From assembly GCA_021160625.1 (NCBI GenBank), contig JAGHCE010000147.1, forward strand, positions 1-5,574: a stretch of DNA of 5,574 nt, read 5' to 3'. A model generated the notes under the pieces. It searched no databases, had not been told where the DNA came from, and worked only from the letters and a program-made list of their open reading frames with translations. The DNA is from Planctomycetota bacterium (GTDB lineage: Bacteria > Planctomycetota > DG-23 > SLPQ01). The position numbers and the translations under genes are program-made. Below are positions 1 through 5,027 of this stretch, one piece after another. Numbering within the stretch: the first letter of the stretch is position 1; every line of letters starts with the position of its first letter.

Positions 1-102
1 AACGGCGTCAGTGCGACCCGGAGTTCGAGGAACTCTGGTCGAATGCGGTCTGGATATTCCTGGAAGCGGTTTGCCGCCTGGACCTGGCGAAGCGCCCCGG
101 CC
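1..102 (+). repeat. Left arm of a 102-bp perfect inverted repeat
   Basis: Bases 1-102 are the exact reverse complement of 218-319: position i pairs with 320-i without a mismatch, and the match ends sharply at 102/218. The arms flank a 115-base unique loop. The match is already perfect at base 1, so the arm may continue outside the window. The repeat is inside a coding region and carries the sense strand of the same gene in both directions. This is unlike a transposon terminal repeat and like a fold-back chimera. Confidence 0.95.
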
Positions 103-217
103 GGCTTGTTCAGAAACTCGTGAACGACACGGCTTCAGGGTTAGGCACCGCGTATCGCCGGGCTCGGGACCGGGCCGCCGTTGAAATCCCAACCGACCCC
201 AGCCTGCTCGAGGCCTT
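3..217 (+). CDS. Sense-strand internal fragment of the conserved helical protein (duplicated, fold-back copy)
   Basis: Frame 3 is open from the window edge. Codons 3-101 repeat the protein coded on the minus strand at 319-219 (CDPEFEELW…LAKRPG). Codons 102-217 then add a continuation not found elsewhere: RLVQKLVNDTASGLGTAYRR, then an acidic stretch ending near SLLEAL. The frame stays open beyond 217 up to 692, but from 218 it is the antisense of the same gene, so I stop the real coding at the junction. This piece most likely supplies the missing downstream part of the gene at 218-605. The pattern of an aromatic helix, an ELW…VW…F helix, and LVxKxxNDT…YRR loosely recalls sigma-factor region 2. 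That likeness is only an inference. Confidence 0.6.
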
Positions 218-319
218 GGCCGGGGCGCTTCGCCAGGTCCAGGCGGCAAACCGCTTCCAGGAATATCCAGACCGCATTCGACCAGAGTTCCTCGAACTCC
301 GGGTCGCACTGACGCCGTT
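218..319 (-). repeat. Right arm of the 102-bp perfect inverted repeat
   Basis: This is the reverse complement of 1-102. Read on the minus strand it is the middle of the conserved helical protein gene that enters from 605. At 218/217 the minus frame leaves sensible protein (…LAKRPG) and reaches a stop 26 codons later (at 141). The plus strand leaving the left arm at 102/103 continues sensibly (…LAKRPG-RLVQKLVNDT…). The 217/218 junction is therefore probably where two opposite-strand copies were joined. Confidence 0.95.
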
Positions 320-605
320 TGATGCAGAGGGACTTGAGACCAGGCCAGAAGACGACGAGAAGAATCGTCCGCCAACGGTGATCACCGTCCGCGGCATGCG
401 CCGCCAGGATTGGCTGCAGCACTTCGTCCTTCTGCGGGTCCTGCGAGGAACCGGCCCGCATGAAGCCGATCACATCGCCCCACGTGGAGAAGTCCCTCAG
501 GAGCGGATGTTCCCTTTGCAGTTGCTCAAGAAGCGACCGGTACTCCTCGCCCTCGATTCCCCACTCAAGCTCTTGACGCTCCCTGTCCTTAGGAAGTACT
601 GCTAT
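218..605 (-). CDS. Conserved helical protein of unknown function, 3' end lost at fold-back junction
   Basis: The minus-strand frame is open from 662 to 141 and reads as real protein from about 605: AVLPKDRERQELEW, then an EEYRSLLEQLQ helix, then ILLVVFWPGLKSL and DPEFEELWSNAVWIFLE. It loses protein character at 218. No ATG, GTG or TTG precedes the GTG at 473 in this frame, yet the 44 residues upstream look genuine. The best candidate start is ATA at 605-603, with GGAAAGGCAGGG just upstream and a 4-base ATAG overlap with the stop of the ORF ending at 602. A mutated start or a small frameshift is equally possible. Joined to 103-217, the protein would exceed 165 residues. The family is uncharacterised as far as I can tell, and a sigma-like or phage regulator role is speculative. 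Confidence 0.6.
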
Positions 606-736
606 GACGCCCTGCCTTTCCGGCCGGGCGTCTGGCGCCTCACTGAGGACCGATGTTTGGCGTCAATGCGCTCTGATAAGTTGTTGGGGTAGAAGCTACC
701 CTTGTGGTTGCCTGGTTTTCCCCTCCACTTCTTCAG
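602..736 (-). CDS. Small basic ORF between the Com-like gene and the helical protein gene
   Basis: This frame is open between a TAA inside the Com-like gene and TAG at 604-602, about 44 codons. The product is rich in Arg, Lys and His (NNLSERIDAKHRSSVRRQ…, then TPGRKGRAS), as in a small nucleic-acid-binding peptide. There is no ATG. The only starts are non-standard or late: CTG at 736, ATT at 667 and GTG at 643. It overlaps the Com-like gene by 41 bases in another frame, and its stop overlaps the proposed ATA start of the next gene. It could instead be the true N-terminal part of the downstream gene, separated by a frameshift. The call rests on composition and position only. Confidence 0.28.
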   Translation of the reverse strand: MKKWRGKPGNHKGSFYPNNLSERIDAKHRSSVRRQTPGRKGRAS

Positions 737-908
737 CCCTTATTCGAAGCACATTCAGAGTTCGGCATCGTGGCCGATAGCAGACGACAGACGCGTGGAA
801 CTCCCCGGTCATCGTTGCTTGGAGTTCGCCGCGGCGAATGGTCAGGCCGTCGTCGCCGACCTTGGCGAGTAAGATGCCGCAACTTGAACAGCGCCATTCA
901 CGTTCCAT
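696..908 (-). CDS. Com-like zinc-finger protein (Mu Com family resemblance)
   Basis: This gene encodes 70 residues. The ATG at 908-906 is preceded by AAAGGGGGTCC, a strong ribosome binding site. A longer frame upstream to 1097 has no supporting start and reads poorly, so I use 908. The protein has a CSSC knuckle (Cys7, Cys10) and a second pair at Cys43 and Cys48 (CYRPRC), with a GILLAK segment after the first pair and an RRGELQA strand between. This layout resembles Mu Com and its prophage relatives, small zinc-binding RNA-binding regulators. In phage Mu, Com activates translation of the overlapping mom gene by binding its mRNA. Here the downstream overlapping frame is not a Mom or Dam enzyme, so the target is unknown. 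Zinc binding is inferred from the cysteine spacing. Confidence 0.75.
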   Translation of the reverse strand: MEREWRCSSCGILLAKVGDDGLTIRRGELQATMTGEFHASVVCYRPRCRTLNVLRIRAEEVEGKTRQPQG

Positions 909-1120
909 TTCCGGACCCCCTTTCTGCGCCTTCGGGCGCAAAGAAAAACCCTTGGGGGGAGGTCCGACGAGCAGTACTCCCAGGGGGCAACCACCGGGTT
1001 CCAACCAGGTGTTACTTCGCGGGTAGAGGTCCCGTCGGACTTTCCAACCCGATAGAATTGGATGGTGTAGATGGTGGCGCAGAAAGGAGTTACGCAAGCG
1101 ACAATCGGCGCAGAAGGGAA
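909..1120 (-). promoter_or_regulatory. 212-base leader of the Com-like gene with mutually exclusive pairings
   Basis: This is non-coding between the winged-helix gene stop and the Com-like ATG. Read as minus-strand RNA, CCUUUCUGCGCC (1087-1076) is exactly complementary to GGCGCAGAAAGG (930-919), which overlaps the ribosome binding site. The same 3' segment can instead form a local hairpin with UUUGCGCC (942-935) around a CGAA loop. GGACCUCCCCCC (966-955) can also pair with GGGGGUCC (920-913). A run of five T at 948-944 follows an imperfect stem (985-977 with 961-949) and could act as an attenuator. I see no clear -35/-10 pair here, so the leader may be transcribed from upstream. Pairings were found by eye and no energies were computed. 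Confidence 0.4.
962..1040 (-). ncRNA. Candidate structured RNA element within the leader
   Basis: The 8-base arms GUCCGACG (1040-1033) and CGUCGGAC (969-962) are exact complements and enclose 63 bases. These can form further hairpins: CGGG/CCCG near the 5' side, an ACACCUGG…CCCGGUGG hairpin in the centre, and GAGU/GCUC near the 3' side. Together this gives a closed multi-branch fold. GGTTGGAA occurs twice, at 1049-1042 and 1006-999. I do not recognise it as a known riboswitch or ribozyme. It could be a cis-acting part of the Com-like gene leader rather than a free RNA. Confidence 0.25.
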
Positions 1121-2023
1121 TCAGCCAAGGCGAGAACCAACGTCGTCCACAACCTTGTCATCGAGGCGGTGCAGCTTGGCAAGTTGCAGAGAGATGCCGG
1201 TTTCTACAGATGATTCGAAGCTTAGTGGAGGTAGGATATCCCGGTTGAGATTGGCTTTGGCGAACTTCTTTGTCCGAATGTCGGAGACAAGAGAGCGCAC
1301 TTTTCGCAGGAGTTTTGTCGCGGCCCGCTGGTCCTTTCCCATTGTAGCGAAGTCGTTGGGATAGACCTGCTCCATGACGTCTTTCAGCAATACGGGTTTG
1401 GGATGTTGGAAGCAAATCAAGCGCATGAACTGCATCTGGTACGTTGGGCTGCCATCCTCGCGCATCGCAAACTGGACCTTGCCATCGTGCTCGCCATCCG
1501 TCTTCGTGCTCATCCAGAAAGAACGGTCTTTCGTGGTCCATACTTTTGCAGTCGTATGTTCTGTGGGGTCGGGCCATTCCTTGATGGCTGTCTGTTCGAC
1601 CTCTTCGGCAATTTCCAAGCCAATACCGTCGGAGTCTTCCTTCGGATCCAGTGCCTCCTTCCACCGCTCGCCGCGCCGGTATGTCGTGATTGCCTGAATC
1701 GTTGCCTGCGGCAATGGCCGGTCGCAATCCGTGCAGCGGTATTCACCTTCTTCCTTCAGTGCGTCCTCGTATTCGGAACACAGCACCGCCATTCTGCAAT
1801 GGGGGCACTCGATCATTTCTTCGCCCAGGAGCACACCATCCTGCGCGAGCATTTCCAACACAGAGGTCACCCGGTTCGGGTCAATCCCCAGGAAGCTTGC
1901 GACGTCAGCGACTCTTATGACCTCCGCCGTGCCCATTTCATGCAGCCGCTCATCAACCTGCTCGATAACGCGCGCGAGGTCGGGGTACCGCTCAGCTAAG
2001 CTCACGCACTCTGTGAAGTACAT
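1121..2023 (-). CDS. Winged-helix / zinc-ribbon protein of unknown function (second gene of SAP operon)
   Basis: This gene encodes 300 residues from an ATG at 2023, preceded by GAGGAAGTGGTGAG. It overlaps the end of the SAP gene by 32 bases, so the two are probably translationally coupled and act together. Residues 33-70 resemble a winged helix (FLGIDPNRVTSVLEMLAQDG). A zinc ribbon follows, with Cys73/Cys76 (CPHC) and Cys97/Cys100 (CTDC). Residues 107-190 are charged and lack a domain I know. Residues 198-255 look like a second helix-rich DNA-binding unit, with LICFQHPKPVLLKDVMEQVY followed by a basic KLLRKVRSL helix, reminiscent of the OmpR-type C-terminal winged helix. There is no signal peptide or membrane segment, so it is cytoplasmic. 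A DNA-binding or regulatory partner is the likely role. The domain calls are by eye. Confidence 0.75.
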   Translation of the reverse strand: MYFTECVSLAERYPDLARVIEQVDERLHEMGTAEVIRVADVASFLGIDPNRVTSVLEMLAQDGVLLGEEMIECPHCRMAVLCSEYEDALKEEGEYRCTDCDRPLPQATIQAITTYRRGERWKEALDPKEDSDGIGLEIAEEVEQTAIKEWPDPTEHTTAKVWTTKDRSFWMSTKTDGEHDGKVQFAMREDGSPTYQMQFMRLICFQHPKPVLLKDVMEQVYPNDFATMGKDQRAATKLLRKVRSLVSDIRTKKFAKANLNRDILPPLSFESSVETGISLQLAKLHRLDDKVVDDVGSRLG

Positions 2024-3047
2024 ATCTCACCACTTCCTCGCTGTTCGGGGTCGGAAAATTGATGCGCGACTTGTCGCCAACGATGAACATATGAACGTCG
2101 CTTTTCAAAGGGTTGATAACGGGACCCGGCTGCTTGCCGGGCAGCCAGTAGAAGTTGCCGAGATGGCCGACTCCCTTGTCTCGAACGCTGCTCATCGCAT
2201 CGTCGATAACGGTTTCGCCAAGGACGCTGTCACGAGGACTCGGACTGCTTGCAGATATGCCGCGTCCCCGTAGCGTCCGATAGTGAATCCCGTGTGATCT
2301 GGCTTCCGGGCTGCCGTCCTCCTCGAGCTCGTGCAGATTTCGAATGGCCTGCCGAATGTCGACCGGTGAAAACTGAGTGATGTCCAACCAGTGGCCAATA
2401 AGCCCGAAGAACTCTTCGGCCACGTCTTCGTAGTGCGTGTTGCTGGACAACTGCGTGATCTGCAGCATCGCGGTATTGGCGTTCAGGTTCCATTCAAATG
2501 CCACGAGCATACGCGACAGATGATGCGCATAGGCCCTCAGGGTGATCAGGGTGCCGTTCTCAGTCTGCCTTCGCTCATCGTGTTCGGGCATTCGTTCGGT
2601 GTATTCCCGCTTCTGGACGGCGGTAATTCGCAGGGTCCCGTCAGAATGCATGATTGAGGACAACGTCAGCTCTTCGGGCAGTACGAGGGGCAGATGGGAA
2701 TTGTATAGATCACCTACCCCGTGGTTCTCCAAGTGTTGCCGGAGACGCTCGCCATCTTTCCATAACTGCAAATCGCTCCAGGGGCCGTTGTAGAGGATCA
2801 CGTGCTGCTTTCCCCATGGAGCCACGGAATCAAGGAAGTGTACCACGCCTTCGTACGTAACGTCGCCGGCATCAAGGGCCTCTTGCAGCCTGTCGCGCAG
2901 GTCGGGCTTCGTACCCGACACCGGCAATTCGCGTTGCCGCAAGAAGTCCTGAATATAGGTCTTCTTGAGAGCGAGCACCAAGTCGATCAGGACCTGCTGC
3001 TTCTCTTTTGTGTACGCGGGTGCCTCCAGCAATGTGATTGGTGTCAT
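1992..3047 (-). CDS. SAP-domain protein of unknown function (first gene of putative payload operon)
   Basis: This gene encodes 351 residues. I choose the ATG at 3047, 11 bases after AAGGA. The in-frame TTG at 3056 lies only 2 bases from that Shine-Dalgarno and is unlikely. Residues 28-58 form a SAP-like helix-turn-helix (YIQDFLRQRELPVSGTKPDL), a motif that binds DNA in many nuclear and some bacterial proteins. The following approximately 290 residues are soluble and contain no catalytic motif I recognise. They include a long central helical stretch (LRAYAHHLSRMLVAFEWNLN) and a conserved-looking end (GNFYWLPGKQPGPVINP) followed by a C-terminal segment near FIVGDKSRINFPTP. The 13-bp palindrome shared with the XRE promoter sits about 45 bases upstream of the start, so repression by the XRE protein is likely. 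It may act with the overlapping winged-helix partner at DNA. An enzymatic role cannot be excluded. Confidence 0.75.
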   Translation of the reverse strand: MTPITLLEAPAYTKEKQQVLIDLVLALKKTYIQDFLRQRELPVSGTKPDLRDRLQEALDAGDVTYEGVVHFLDSVAPWGKQHVILYNGPWSDLQLWKDGERLRQHLENHGVGDLYNSHLPLVLPEELTLSSIMHSDGTLRITAVQKREYTERMPEHDERRQTENGTLITLRAYAHHLSRMLVAFEWNLNANTAMLQITQLSSNTHYEDVAEEFFGLIGHWLDITQFSPVDIRQAIRNLHELEEDGSPEARSHGIHYRTLRGRGISASSPSPRDSVLGETVIDDAMSSVRDKGVGHLGNFYWLPGKQPGPVINPLKSDVHMFIVGDKSRINFPTPNSEEVVRYVLHRVRELS

Positions 3048-3087
3048 GATCGCCAATATCCTTTCTGCAAATGTCCTCGCCGGGCAT

Positions 3088-3104
3088 TGGTGTTGAACTT
3101 CAAC
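3088..3104 (-). promoter_or_regulatory. Operator-like palindrome upstream of the SAP/winged-helix operon
   Basis: The minus strand reads GTTGAAGTTCAACACCA. The first 13 bases are a perfect palindrome around one central base. The same 17 bases, differing only at the central base, occur at 4257-4273 in the XRE promoter region. It lies 41 bases upstream of the SAP start. I see no convincing -10 box at the right distance, so the exact promoter is not assigned. This is the expected position for a repressor site controlling the pair. Confidence 0.7.
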
Positions 3105-3118
3105 TCAAGCCCTCTGCG

Positions 3119-3127
3119 AAAAAAAAA
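3119..3127 (-). terminator. T9 tract after the ImmA/IrrE gene (weak terminator candidate)
   Basis: On the minus strand nine T residues start 4 bases after the ImmA/IrrE stop codon. I find no clear GC-rich hairpin directly before it, so intrinsic termination is possible but not shown. It marks the boundary between the XRE-ImmA operon and the SAP operon, which has its own operator. Confidence 0.25.
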
Positions 3128-3130
3128 GAG

Positions 3131-3850
3131 TCAGAATCCGAAGGTGCCCTGTCCCGTGGCCGCGTCCCTGGACTCGTAGAGCCTCTTGTGCTCATCCACG
3201 TACAGCAGGTTGAGCTGTTCAAGGCGCACCACCAGCGCGGATATCGTGACCTCAAACTTGTCTTTGAGTTGGTACAGACTGGGCCACTGCGTTCGGTCGA
3301 TCTTCGTCGCCTCTTCACGCACGAGTTCCGCAGGCATAGAAAGAGCCGCGGCGTATCGGTTGACGGCCCGCGCCTCGTCGGGTTCATCTGCACGCGCGTG
3401 CATCTTCCGCAGCAACTCGCGACCCTCCTCGTTTGCCCAGAGCATCCTGATGATGGCCACGTCACCTGCGGGAGAATTCCTATAAGCGAAAGGCCCGTCG
3501 TCGTCGACCTGGAAAAGCATAGAATGGTCGAGCGATGCCTTGTCGATGAACAGATCCCAGTGGCCCATTTCGTGGCCCTTGGTGGAGCGCTCCAGGCCGG
3601 GTTTCTTTGCGAAGACATCCTTGTGCTTCTCATTGAGAACGATGAGCCGCCTTTCCGGAAGCAGACCGCCGAGAATCCTCTCGCCGGGCAGTTCGTCGAT
3701 GGGTTCCCACAGGAAATCCAGGCTAAGCACCTTCTCAGCGATGAGGTCTATGGGAATCGGCAACGAGATTGGCCGGTCCGAGTCGCGCTGAAACTCGGCA
3801 AGCCGTTGCATCGCGATCTCTTCAATCTCCTGATTCCGCCAGAACCTCAC
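3131..3850 (-). CDS. ImmA/IrrE family metallo-endopeptidase
   Basis: This gene encodes 239 residues. The GTG start at 3850 overlaps the XRE stop in a GTGA quartet and is preceded by AAGGAAAGGG. Residues 93-97 are HEMGH inside KGHEMGHWDLF, the HExxH zinc site of the M78 family. RAVNRYAAALSMP (161-173) matches the usual helix after the site. The C-terminal helices (LYQLKDKFEVTISALVVRL) match the family's end region. The third metal ligand is less standard: relative to the MP motif the usual Glu position is Ala160, with Glu159 next to it. In ICEBs1 and many phages the ImmA partner cleaves the adjacent XRE repressor on a stress signal. The overlap with an XRE gene supports that role here. It is cytoplasmic, with no signal peptide. 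Confidence 0.93.
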   Translation of the reverse strand: MRFWRNQEIEEIAMQRLAEFQRDSDRPISLPIPIDLIAEKVLSLDFLWEPIDELPGERILGGLLPERRLIVLNEKHKDVFAKKPGLERSTKGHEMGHWDLFIDKASLDHSMLFQVDDDGPFAYRNSPAGDVAIIRMLWANEEGRELLRKMHARADEPDEARAVNRYAAALSMPAELVREEATKIDRTQWPSLYQLKDKFEVTISALVVRLEQLNLLYVDEHKRLYESRDAATGQGTFGF

Positions 3851-4233
3851 GGATTCCCTTTCCTTCGCTTGAGCTCTTCGAGCAGCTCCCTCCAGTCCTC
3901 ATCCTTCAGGTCTACATCGAAGGCCGACCTGTAGAAGGCGCGCGCGGCCTCGTTCTCTCTCAGAGTCTCACCGAGATTGGGCGGAACCTTGCCCGCAAGA
4001 GTGATGAGCTCGTAAGCATCCGCTTCCAGGACCTTGGCCAGCTGCTGGATGACCGCCACCGAAGGAGGCGGCGTCTTGCCATTCTCGATCTTGCTGAGGT
4101 AGGTGAAGTCAAAGCCGCGATGTTCCTTGCGTTGCAGGCGCGCGGCTACCCTCTCGGCCAACTCGCGCTGGGTAAGGTTCTTGGCCTTGCGCAGTTGCCG
4201 GAGCCTCTTTCCGAAGATGTTTTCGTGGGACAT
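3847..4233 (-). CDS. XRE family transcriptional repressor (ImmR-like partner of ImmA/IrrE)
   Basis: This gene encodes 128 residues from an ATG at 4233. Residues 7-75 are a Cro/C1-type helix-turn-helix: FGKRLRQLRKAKNLTQRELA, the recognition helix segment FTYLSKIENGKTPPPS, then IQQLAKVLEADAYELITLAG. A longer than usual loop (ARLQRKEHRGFD) sits between helices 2 and 3. Residues 84-128 form an acidic-helical tail ending in a basic cluster, likely for dimerisation or as the protease target. It overlaps ImmA/IrrE by 4 bases. There is no Shine-Dalgarno, and the -10 box is 7 bases before the ATG, so translation is probably leaderless. The palindrome in its own promoter indicates autorepression. The stress signal is unknown. 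Confidence 0.93.
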   Translation of the reverse strand: MSHENIFGKRLRQLRKAKNLTQRELAERVAARLQRKEHRGFDFTYLSKIENGKTPPPSVAVIQQLAKVLEADAYELITLAGKVPPNLGETLRENEAARAFYRSAFDVDLKDEDWRELLEELKRRKGNP

Positions 4234-4240
4234 GATGCAT

Positions 4241-4268
4241 ATTATATCAAGGTTGGGTTGAACTTCAA
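4241..4268 (-). promoter_or_regulatory. Promoter of the XRE-ImmA operon, probably giving a leaderless mRNA
   Basis: On the minus strand TTGAAG (4268-4263) and a perfect TATAAT (4246-4241) are separated by 16 bases. Seven bases separate TATAAT from the ATG at 4233, so transcription should start at or next to the start codon. The -35 hexamer lies inside the palindromic operator, so bound repressor would block RNA polymerase. Confidence 0.7.
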
Positions 4269-4273
4269 CACCA
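4257..4273 (+). promoter_or_regulatory. Operator-like palindrome in the XRE / plus-strand divergent region
   Basis: GTTGAACTTCAACACCA contains the same 13-bp palindrome as 3092-3104, and the ACACCA extension also matches, here facing the plus-strand genes. It overlaps the -35 of the XRE promoter. A weak plus-strand promoter is possible over the same site (TTGAAC at 4258-4263, 15 bases, TATGAT at 4279-4284). One repressor could therefore control both directions, including the small gene, DUF2924 and recombinase. Confidence 0.72.
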
Positions 4274-4354
4274 TAATTTATGATTTTCGTGTCCCCGCCC
4301 TTGTCCCAAAAGCCCCTTTGTGTAATTGAGGCCCTTTTGTTAACAGGAGGCGGG

Positions 4355-4801
4355 ATGGCGAAAAACGGGACGGCATTGAGGGAAATAGCGGCGATCCTGG
4401 CAGGGGGCTACCTCAGGCTTGCGGGGAAGGCCCGGCATGAAGCGGCGGAGACCACCTCGGAAAACTCTCGGAATTCCTCCGGAATTGCCTTGATGGGTGC
4501 CGCGGAAAACGGCTTCATGTGTGTGCGTGAGGTGGAAAACCGAGTAGGAGGCCAGTATGACCATAGCAGCCGAGATCAACGCCCTGCGGCAGATGAGTAC
4601 GCCGGAGCTGAAGGCCAAGTACCGCGAGGTATTTTCCGAGGAGCCGCGCTCGAACAACAGAGACTTCCTCTGGAAGCGAATCGCCTGGCGCATACAGGAA
4701 CTGGCCTTCGGCGGCCTCTCCGAACGCGCAAAGGCCCGCGCGAAGGAACTGGCCAATATCGCCGACATCCGCATACGAGCGCCCAGGGGAGCCTTCGATA
4801 A
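4355..4801 (+). CDS. Small hypothetical protein upstream of DUF2924
   Basis: The ATG at 4355 follows AGGAGG by 4 bases, which decides the start over earlier in-frame codons. The first about 25 residues (MAKNGTALREIAAILAGGYL and a following RLAGKA) resemble the short proteins often found just before DUF2924-recombinase cassettes. Those proteins carry an REIAxILAxGYLRL helix and are usually near 60-80 residues. Here the frame does not stop before the next gene and runs 245 bases inside DUF2924, ending at 4801. The overlapping part is rich in Arg, Gly and Gln and reads like an out-of-frame translation, so the natural product may be shorter and a frameshift near 4530-4555 is possible. The function is unknown. 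Confidence 0.6.
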   Translation: MAKNGTALREIAAILAGGYLRLAGKARHEAAETTSENSRNSSGIALMGAAENGFMCVREVENRVGGQYDHSSRDQRPAADEYAGAEGQVPRGIFRGAALEQQRLPLEANRLAHTGTGLRRPLRTRKGPREGTGQYRRHPHTSAQGSLR

Positions 4802-5027
4802 CCTCCCCTGCCCGCTCGCGCCGACACGCGTAAAGGAAAAGAGACTGCCCATGCCCGGCACGGTCCTCGTACGGAAGTACAAGGGGCAGCGCGTGGAGGT
4901 CGAGGTCCTTGAGAAGGGCTTTGCCTACGCGGGGCGCACCTACAGGTCGCTTTCCGCGGTTGCGCGCGCCGTGACGGGCTCCCACTGGAACGGACGTCTA
5001 TTCTTCGGCTTGAGCGGCAAAAAATGA
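4557..5027 (+). CDS. DUF2924 domain protein
   Basis: This gene encodes 156 residues, with GTAGGAGG six bases before the ATG. Two family hallmarks are visible. One is FLWKRIAWRIQELAFGGLS (residues 37-55) after an N-terminal helix with the MSTPELKAKYREVF segment. The other is a C-terminal domain PGTVLVRKYKGQRVEVEV … YRSLSAVARAVTGSHWNGRLFFGL (100-152). DUF2924 genes are commonly placed directly before a large serine recombinase. Their role is not established, but a DNA-binding accessory to the recombinase is often suspected. The stop overlaps the recombinase start as ATGA, so the two are translationally coupled. The start and end are well defined. Confidence 0.93.
   Translation: MTIAAEINALRQMSTPELKAKYREVFSEEPRSNNRDFLWKRIAWRIQELAFGGLSERAKARAKELANIADIRIRAPRGAFDNLPCPLAPTRVKEKRLPMPGTVLVRKYKGQRVEVEVLEKGFAYAGRTYRSLSAVARAVTGSHWNGRLFFGLSGKK

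Noticed and set aside
218..692. Continuation of the plus-strand frame beyond the fold-back junction
   Set aside because: From 218 it is the antisense of the minus-strand conserved gene, and the protein-like character ends at the junction.
923..942. Hairpin gcgcc-ttcg-ggcgc read as a plus-strand intrinsic terminator
   Set aside because: The stem and UUCG loop are good, but no T-run follows on the plus strand and no plus-strand gene ends here.
995..1006. gggttccaacc resembling a tRNA T-arm
   Set aside because: No acceptor, D or anticodon arms can be placed around it.
704..1213. Plus-strand open frame of 169 codons opposite the Com-like gene
   Set aside because: Composition is Arg/Ser-rich and unstructured. 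The minus strand has a cysteine-motif protein with a strong ribosome binding site.
3071..3934. Long plus-strand open frame opposite the ImmA/IrrE and XRE genes
   Set aside because: It is antisense to two genes with clear motifs (HEMGH, XRE helix-turn-helix) and has no recognisable protein features or good ribosome site.
3131..4233. XRE-ImmA pair as a classic toxin-antitoxin system
   Set aside because: The second gene has a zinc-protease motif and the helix-turn-helix protein comes first with its own operator, which fits repressor-protease regulation better than toxin-antitoxin.
4308..4339. caaaag…cttttg inverted repeat and two similar gccc(c/t)tttgt units before the small plus-strand gene
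   Set aside because: Only 6 bp of pairing and an imperfect 10-base repeat. Too short to call an attachment site or operator.
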